From Pyrinomonadaceae bacterium (GTDB taxonomy: Bacteria; Acidobacteriota; Blastocatellia; Pyrinomonadales; Pyrinomonadaceae): a DNA stretch of 64,000 nucleotides. The notes beneath the pieces are model-generated. The model was not told the DNA's origin. It was given only the letters and a program-made list of their open reading frames with translations, and did no database searches. The translations under genes and the position numbers were made by a program. Location of the stretch: contig JAIBCC010000001.1 in assembly GCA_019694395.1 (NCBI GenBank), positions 248,001 to 312,000 on the forward strand, written 5' to 3'. Numbering within the stretch: the first letter of the stretch is position 1; each line of letters opens with the position of its first letter. Of the stretch, positions 59,084 through 64,000 are shown piece after piece.

Positions 59084-59989
59084 CTATTTATCAATAAAAC
59101 GGATAATCATTTTTCTTTCTTCGTCCTTGCCGGTCAAAGGAGAAAATTGGTATTTATCTTCTTCTTTGCCCTTGCTATCCCGAATGATGAGATGGAAAAT
59201 TCCGCCTTTAACCTTGAGCGTAAAAATACCCGACCATTTGCCTTGCGTTTCAATTTTTACAATCTCAGAATGACGAACGTGAAAAGTATCTTCGTTGTGA
59301 TCGCTTTCAAAATGAACCATATTTTTTGAAATATAAAGCGAACCTTCGCAACTGGTGAAAAAGTTATAATCGTGCGCGTGCTTAACGCGAAAAACTGCGC
59401 TTCCGCCTATATCAATCGCCTTTTTCATATACTGTTCGGCTTTTTTAAAATCCTTTTTTCCGTAAAGTGTGATGTGACCTAGCATTTGATACGCAGGATA
59501 TTTATTCGGTTCCAGACTAACTGCTTTTTCTAATATTTCAATAGACCGATTAGTGCTGTTAGCATTTTCATAAAGATTTATCGCCTGAGTTACCAAACCT
59601 GAATAAGTATTGGAATTGCTATTGGTAGAATTGGAAGTATTTGTAGTATTTGGAGGAGGGTTAGAAGTTTTAGGCGGATTATTAGAATTGGAATTATTCG
59701 GAAGACTGACTTTTAACGAACCGCGAAAATTTCGACGCACTGCATCAATTAATTCAGGACGTGCCCCGTTTAACTTCAATTCACTTTCAATATCAGAGGT
59801 TAATTTAAAATCAACCCCTTGTTCATTAATGATTTGGACAATATCAGAGGTTTGAAACTGCTTTAATTTTAAGGCTTTATTCAAACCGTTTTTTGTTACC
59901 GGTTCACCGGTATAGTTCTTTTGAGCAAAAGAACTTGTAGATAAAACTAACAACAAAATAATTAAATAAATTAAACTTTTTGCTTTCAT
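59084..59989 (-). CDS. Secreted TPR-containing protein, paralogue A
   Basis: 301 residues. Signal peptide 1-22 (LIYLIILLLVLSTSSFAQ|K). The first mature domain (25-95) has TKNGLNKALKLKQFQTSDIV, IINEQGVDFKLTSDIESELK and ARPELIDAVRRNFRG, a helical unit found in several secreted proteins of this group. A Ser/Asn/Pro/Thr linker follows, then two TPR-like repeats (about 135-195), then a beta domain ending VKGGIFHLIIRDSKGKEEDK-YQF. It is 63% or so alike by eye over the N-terminal domain to the neighbour at 60027, so it arose by tandem duplication. No enzymatic motif. The 21-bp array lies just past its stop. Confidence 0.68.
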   Translation of the reverse strand: MKAKSLIYLIILLLVLSTSSFAQKNYTGEPVTKNGLNKALKLKQFQTSDIVQIINEQGVDFKLTSDIESELKLNGARPELIDAVRRNFRGSLKVSLPNNSNSNNPPKTSNPPPNTTNTSNSTNSNSNTYSGLVTQAINLYENANSTNRSIEILEKAVSLEPNKYPAYQMLGHITLYGKKDFKKAEQYMKKAIDIGGSAVFRVKHAHDYNFFTSCEGSLYISKNMVHFESDHNEDTFHVRHSEIVKIETQGKWSGIFTLKVKGGIFHLIIRDSKGKEEDKYQFSPLTGKDEERKMIIRFIDK

Positions 59990-60026
59990 TCGTGCTTTCC
60001 TATAGAACGATAAATTTATTTTTAGA

Positions 60027-61007
60027 TTAACCTTTTCCCACCAAACGAATGATCATTTTGGCAACTGCACCTTTTTCGCTGACAGATGAAAAAACGTAAT
60101 TATCTTTATCCCTTCCTCTGATTTCCACTTTGAAAAGTCCATCCTTTTTTAATTTAATAAGTCCGCCGGCGATATTAATTGCTCCGCCAATTTTGTCCCC
60201 AATACTTCTACCGTTCAGAATTCCGCTAAGTCCGCTGCCGGTATTTCCTCTGGCAGAATTAGTTTGATTCCAAATTTTTTCTGTATCAATTTTGACAACA
60301 TCAGATTCTTTAACTTGAAAAGTATGTTGATTTGAATCATCTTCATATCTGATCATATTTTTGGAAACATAAAAGGAGCCTTCACAACTGTCTGAAAAAG
60401 CAGCATCATGCGCGTGACGGACACGAAAAACTGCGCTGCCGCCTAAATCAATTGCCTTTCTCATATAAATCTCTGCCTGGTCAGAATTTTTTTCCCCATA
60501 CATATAGACATAGCCAAGCATCTGATAGGCACGATATTTATTAGGATCAAGTCCGGCAGCTTGGTTTAGGATTTTGATTGCTTCCTTTGAATTTCGCTCG
60601 GATTCATAAAGATTGACAGCTTGGGTGATTAAATTTTCGTAAGTGACTGAATTAGTTGGTTTAGGGGTTGAAATGGCTGGTTTTGGGTTTGAATTAGTTG
60701 GTTTGTTACTTGAAATGGCGGGTTTGACTTTTGATTCTCCGCGAAAATTGCGGCGCACTGCATCAAGCAATTCGGGACGTGCCCCATTTGAAACCAATTC
60801 TGCTTGAACATCAGGAGTTAATTTAAAATCAACCCCTTGTTCATTAATGATTTGAACAATATCAGAAGTTTGAAATTGGTGCAGTTTTAAAGCCTTAATC
60901 AAACCGTTTTTTGTTACCGGATTTCCAATGTATGTCTTTTGGGCAAAAGAAATAGAAGCGAGAAATAACAAAACTACCACAACACAAATAAAACTTTTTG
61001 CTTTCAT
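60027..61007 (-). CDS. Secreted TPR-containing protein, paralogue B
   Basis: 326 residues with the same plan as its neighbour: signal peptide (FICVVVVLLFLASISFAQ|K), helical domain (TKNGLIKALKLHQFQTSDIV, ARPELLDAVRRNFRG), linker with repeated KPTNS/KPAIS words, TPR pair (about 130-185, AYQMLGYVYMYGEKNSDQAE), and a beta domain. It differs by a Gly/Asn-rich insert with IGGAINIAGGLIKLKKDGLF near 275-300. Both copies keep HAHD-x(4-6)-SCEGS-x-Y(V/I)SKNM, so that central segment is probably functional. The zinc-ribbon membrane gene is 18 bp upstream on the same strand. Confidence 0.68.
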   Translation of the reverse strand: MKAKSFICVVVVLLFLASISFAQKTYIGNPVTKNGLIKALKLHQFQTSDIVQIINEQGVDFKLTPDVQAELVSNGARPELLDAVRRNFRGESKVKPAISSNKPTNSNPKPAISTPKPTNSVTYENLITQAVNLYESERNSKEAIKILNQAAGLDPNKYRAYQMLGYVYMYGEKNSDQAEIYMRKAIDLGGSAVFRVRHAHDAAFSDSCEGSFYVSKNMIRYEDDSNQHTFQVKESDVVKIDTEKIWNQTNSARGNTGSGLSGILNGRSIGDKIGGAINIAGGLIKLKKDGLFKVEIRGRDKDNYVFSSVSEKGAVAKMIIRLVGKG

Positions 61008-61025
61008 TAACTTAAACCTCCATAG

Positions 61026-61451
61026 TTAATTTAAAAATTCGCCGTCATTCTCAAAAACTTTTTCCTTTATTGTAAGATAATTTTTGGTAATCGTATAAAT
61101 ATATTTCCCACTTAATAAACAACTGACAATTCCGAACCAAAATGCAAATAATCCATTTGTGCCGCTGCCATAGAAAATTTGGTTAATAAACATTCCGGCA
61201 CTTATCACAAAGATCGGCAATCCAAATACCCAAGTCATAATCAAAACTATGAGTTTAGGTTTTGTTTCCAACGATTTTCCAAATAATCTGCCTTGCGAAT
61301 AAGCCGACCCCATCGGAGTTAGATTCGATTCAACTACTCTGGAATGGCACTCGTGGCAAAATTCCGCCAAATTATCATTGAGCGCGAAACAATTCGGACA
61401 GCTTATTAATTTTGAAGCATGGTTCTTCAGTTGAAGATTTTCAAGTTCCAT
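61026..61451 (-). CDS. Zinc-ribbon protein with two membrane helices
   Basis: 141 residues. A zinc ribbon uses CPNC (about 18-21) and CHEC (33-36). A linker leads to two membrane helices (about 72-95, LIVLIMTWVFGLPIFVISAG, and 102-122, GLFAFWFGIVSCLLSGKY). A short charged tail follows. No known partner. It lies three bases downstream of the 240-residue exported protein gene and 18 bp upstream of paralogue B, so the genes from 63952 down to 60027 run in one direction with tight spacing and probably form an operon. Confidence 0.6.
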   Translation of the reverse strand: MELENLQLKNHASKLISCPNCFALNDNLAEFCHECHSRVVESNLTPMGSAYSQGRLFGKSLETKPKLIVLIMTWVFGLPIFVISAGMFINQIFYGSGTNGLFAFWFGIVSCLLSGKYIYTITKNYLTIKEKVFENDGEFLN

Positions 61452-61454
61452 TCT

Positions 61455-62177
61455 TTAGATCCTAATTGATTGCACCTTTTGTCTTTTGCGAAGAATAAAT
61501 ATTCCAATGGCTAAAATCAAAGCTGAAATGCCTAAACCAATACCGACCAGAAATGTAATCGTCCGGGTATTTCTTTCTGCTTCTGCTTGTTTTGCTTCTT
61601 TTTCTCCAAGGTAATGATTATCGCCTTCCTGAAATCGCGGAACAGAAAATTTCAAACCATCGTCGTCCAAGCTACTGACAATCATCCTTGATCTATAGGA
61701 TCCATAATGAATATCATTCGGATTATTTATTTCTCCTCTTTCGGGAATGGAAGCAAAATAAATTCCGTCCCCATTTTTTTTGAGATTTATCAGTTCGATC
61801 ATTTTTTGTGACAATTTCGATTCGACTTGATTATTGATTTCCTTTTTGACGGCAATCAGATAATCTTCACGGACACTGATTTTAACTTGATCTGGATTAA
61901 GATTTTTTTCTTTGAAATATTGTAGATCAAGATTTTTCGGCTTCTTTATAGCAAATGGACGGAGATTGGTTAATTCAATTTTTTCCAGATCAATTTTGCT
62001 GATTGATTTTCCTTTTTCTTCAAAAACGTAATATTTTCCAAAATAGAAAACATAATCAGGATAATCTTTTTGCACTTCAATACCTTTTGATTCAAACGGA
62101 GGCGGAGCCGGAACATTGGCAACAACTAAACCGCTTGCGAAAAAAAGCGCTGAAATTAGAAGGTAAAAGATTTTCAT
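61455..62177 (-). CDS. Exported protein with C-terminal membrane anchor
   Basis: 240 residues. A signal peptide (1-20, LLISALFFASGLVVANV) is followed by VPAPPPFESKG and a mostly charged outside domain of about 170 residues (YVFYFGKYYVFEEKGKSIS, RPFAIKKPKNLDL, VKISVREDYLIAVKKEINNQ). A C-terminal membrane helix (about 207-228, ITFLVGIGLGISALILAIGI) ends in basic LRKRQK. The topology is a type I membrane protein with its domain in the periplasm. No family is recognised. It lies 10 bp downstream of the TonB-C protein gene, so a common transcript is likely. Confidence 0.6.
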   Translation of the reverse strand: MKIFYLLISALFFASGLVVANVPAPPPFESKGIEVQKDYPDYVFYFGKYYVFEEKGKSISKIDLEKIELTNLRPFAIKKPKNLDLQYFKEKNLNPDQVKISVREDYLIAVKKEINNQVESKLSQKMIELINLKKNGDGIYFASIPERGEINNPNDIHYGSYRSRMIVSSLDDDGLKFSVPRFQEGDNHYLGEKEAKQAEAERNTRTITFLVGIGLGISALILAIGIFILRKRQKVQSIRI

Positions 62178-62187
62178 TAATCAATCC

Positions 62188-63030
62188 TTATTTATTGAAG
62201 TTATAAACGATTATGCCAGTGAACTTTCTTTTTTGTCCGTTAAGTGTTAACGGTTGAAATTTTGCTTGTTTTGCGGCATTAACCGCGGCTGGCTGTAAAA
62301 GCGCATGACCACTCAGTGCCTTTGCAGAAATAACATCCCCATTTTCATCCACTAGAACTTCGACATTAACCGAACCGCTGGCTCCCACGGCTTTTGCAGC
62401 CGGCGGGTATTCAGGGGCGGGAAGGGAAATTGCTTTACCATTAACCACCCCCCCGTTAATAATTGAATTATCAGATTTTTCTACATTTTTCGGGGTTGTT
62501 TTTACTTCTTTATCAGCATCAACTGCAAAAGAGAGTGCTAAAACGTTTAAAGAATTAGTAAAATACTGGGCATTAACAAATCTCCAATGACCATCCTCAA
62601 ACGTTGCATTTAATTCGCCATCCATTGTCACTCTATCGTTTAAATTCGGTTTTCCGGCAAACTCAACTAAGATTCCTACTTTTTGGTTTTTAGGGTCAAT
62701 AGCTTTGGATGAATTAGGTTTGATTTTGATTGAATAAAATTTGAAATCTCTGTTAATCAACTCAAATTCTTCCCTGATTACTTTCATTATGAGTTCTTTT
62801 TTATCGCTGATTTTTCTGCCGTAAGCAGGACTCATATATTTATAAATCCCTTCAGCATCCTGACTGATGATTGCCCGAAAATATTCCTGAATTTGTGCCT
62901 CAAGCGTCTGATTTACCGAATTGTTATTCTGTCCTTTATTTAGAAAATCAATAATAGGATCAGTTTGAGCAGCAATAGAACAGGTAAAGATCAATACGGA
63001 TAAAATTAATATTATTAAGTGTCTTTTCAT
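62188..63030 (-). CDS. TonB C-terminal domain protein with NTF2-like N-terminal part
   Basis: 280 residues. Signal peptide 1-21 (LIILILSVLIFTCSIAAQ|T). Residues 45-165 look NTF2-like (QEYFRAIISQDAEGIYKYMS, INRDFKFYSIKIKPN, GHWRFVNAQYFTN). The last 85 residues are a TonB-C domain: AISLPAPEYPPAAKAVGASG, SVNVEVLVDENGDVISAKAL and AVNAAKQAKFQPLTLNGQKR, ending in GIIVYNFN. It lacks the membrane anchor and Pro-rich arm of a true TonB, so it is a periplasmic protein using the TonB-C fold for binding, as is frequent in Acidobacteriota. Same direction and close to the TPR gene (13 bp). Confidence 0.82.
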   Translation of the reverse strand: MKRHLIILILSVLIFTCSIAAQTDPIIDFLNKGQNNNSVNQTLEAQIQEYFRAIISQDAEGIYKYMSPAYGRKISDKKELIMKVIREEFELINRDFKFYSIKIKPNSSKAIDPKNQKVGILVEFAGKPNLNDRVTMDGELNATFEDGHWRFVNAQYFTNSLNVLALSFAVDADKEVKTTPKNVEKSDNSIINGGVVNGKAISLPAPEYPPAAKAVGASGSVNVEVLVDENGDVISAKALSGHALLQPAAVNAAKQAKFQPLTLNGQKRKFTGIIVYNFNK

Positions 63031-63043
63031 CTTTTATTCTCCT

Positions 63044-64000
63044 CTAATTTTTGATTTTCTTAGCTTTATCACGAAACTCTTTAGCTTTTTTCTTATCGCC
63101 CGACTTTTCATAAATATTTCCCATCTCGTTTAAAACAAACTTTTGGCTGTCTTTATCATCGGTTTCTTCGGCTAAATTTAGTGCTTGAGTAAGGCATTGG
63201 AGAGAGTTGGCATAATCCTGCGAATTTCGATAAACCATTCCCAATCCGAAAAGTGATAAAATTTGAGTTTCTTTGTCACCGAGTTTTTGGGCAAAACCAA
63301 TCGCGGAATTAAAATTGTCGATGGCTTGTTGAGATTGTCCAAGATTTAATAATGCTTCGCCCATTTGTGAATGAGTTTTCATATCCATCCAGTCATTACC
63401 TATCTTTTTATAAAAATCGTGGCTTTTCTGGGCAGATTGAAAAGAATTCTGGTAATCTCCTAATTTTGCGTAGGCATCAGCCGCACTAACTAAAATCCGG
63501 TTCTTTTCAACTTCGTGATTGAGTTTATTGGCAATCAGAAAGGCTTGATTGAAATACTGCAAGGCTTGTTGCGCTTGCCCGGACATCAAAGCCGATAAAC
63601 CGGCAGTATAAATAACCATCACCGAACCGGCATTTACTCCTTTATCAATGTTTCGCGTCATCGCCAACTGGATCATTTGGTTGGATTTATTTTTGTCCCC
63701 AGCCATTGCATAAACTGCAATTAAACCGGCAATTACTTTTCCTTCAGTTTCAGGTTCAGTTCCGGCAGGAACGGTTTGCAGGGCTTGATTCAGATAATTA
63801 ATTCCTTCTTGATATTCTCCGGTTTCAGCATATGCTATTCCCAAAGAGGCTAAAAAATATGCTTCGGAATATTTATTTCCTGATTGTCTGGCAACAGTGA
63901 TTCCCTGATTCAAATATTTCATTGCCTCTTCGTATTTGCCTTGATCGGTCAATAAAACGCCTTTATTTCCAATTAAAAAGGCAGTTGATTCAATCTCGCC
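63044..64000 (-). CDS. TPR-repeat protein (5' end outside window)
   Basis: The frame stays open to the window edge, so about 318 C-terminal residues are seen. They consist of at least seven tetratricopeptide repeats of the 40-residue kind used in Rapsyn/LGN-like or MalT-like helices: GNKYSEAYFLASLGIAYAET, GEYQEGINYLNQALQT, GQAQQALQYFNQAFL, LGDKETQILSLFGLGMVYRN, KDSQKFVLNEMGNIYEKSGD. Such arrays bind partner proteins. Whether an N-terminal enzyme or kinase domain exists cannot be seen. It is the most upstream visible gene of the minus-strand group ending near 59084. Confidence 0.75.
   Translation of the reverse strand, partial: GEIESTAFLIGNKGVLLTDQGKYEEAMKYLNQGITVARQSGNKYSEAYFLASLGIAYAETGEYQEGINYLNQALQTVPAGTEPETEGKVIAGLIAVYAMAGDKNKSNQMIQLAMTRNIDKGVNAGSVMVIYTAGLSALMSGQAQQALQYFNQAFLIANKLNHEVEKNRILVSAADAYAKLGDYQNSFQSAQKSHDFYKKIGNDWMDMKTHSQMGEALLNLGQSQQAIDNFNSAIGFAQKLGDKETQILSLFGLGMVYRNSQDYANSLQCLTQALNLAEETDDKDSQKFVLNEMGNIYEKSGDKKKAKEFRDKAKKIKN

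Overview
The window is a chromosomal stretch of an AT-rich, diderm bacterium. The protein types point to the Acidobacteriota, most likely a Blastocatellia/Pyrinomonadales-like lineage: an Oar-type TonB receptor, an OmpR-type winged helix fused through one membrane helix to a PD40 propeller, zinc-ribbon/NTF2-like membrane proteins, a bacterial alpha-2-macroglobulin, a PEP-CTERM protein, a CHASE2 kinase and many secreted TPR or TonB-C proteins. This placement is inferred from family content only. I found no rRNA, tRNA, CRISPR array or intact insertion sequence.

Layout. 1-5.7 kb: end of a TonB receptor, a secreted TPR protein, a Fis-like regulator and a 1.4-kb gene-poor stretch with palindromes. 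5.8-12.9 kb: housekeeping genes (fabI-LOG pair, cutA, M48 protease, an RlmD-type rRNA methyltransferase and small conserved unknowns). 12.9-16.6 kb: an M15-type peptidase lipoprotein and tandem zinc-ribbon proteins. 16.9-18.9 kb: a decayed restriction-modification locus (C5-methyltransferase stub, Mrr nuclease, a second nuclease-like protein) followed by a strict 21-bp periodic array. 18.9-24.5 kb: dehydrogenase, CoA-transferase, mutase large subunit, and an MscS channel with a cyclic-nucleotide domain. 24.5-31.1 kb: a PEP-CTERM protein, a PD40 regulator, and an accessory block of small unknown proteins ending in a secreted HNH-type protein. 31.2-37.5 kb: a 2103-residue alpha-2-macroglobulin.

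37.8-44.2 kb is the most interesting block. A FecR-domain protein, an NtrC-type sigma-54 activator and a CHASE2-PAS histidine kinase are followed by the only consensus -24/-12 (sigma-54) promoter I found. That promoter would transcribe a leader of about 190 nt with two mutually exclusive pairings and a 20-bp helix ending in eight T. Next come a protein holding only a sigma-70 region-2-like segment and a secreted Gly/Pro-rich protein. The genes form a plausible self-contained circuit: envelope signal, kinase, activator, sigma-54 leader RNA, sigma-like protein, exported product.

44.2-48.7 kb: PspA and a membrane coiled-coil partner lie between two ATP-grasp ligase genes. 48.7-53.8 kb: a lipase-like protein with LysM, a decayed PD40 fragment, a SUMF1 protein and a Ser/Thr kinase. 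53.9-57.9 kb: phoH, interrupted by a 361-residue intein with class 3 (W-C-T) features, then two membrane proteins, endonuclease V and ybeY. 57.9-64 kb: small secreted proteins, a second 21-bp periodic array, duplicated secreted TPR proteins, a TonB-C protein and a TPR protein cut by the window end. Many intergenic gaps carry hairpins built from short iterated words or 10-33 bp inverted arms.
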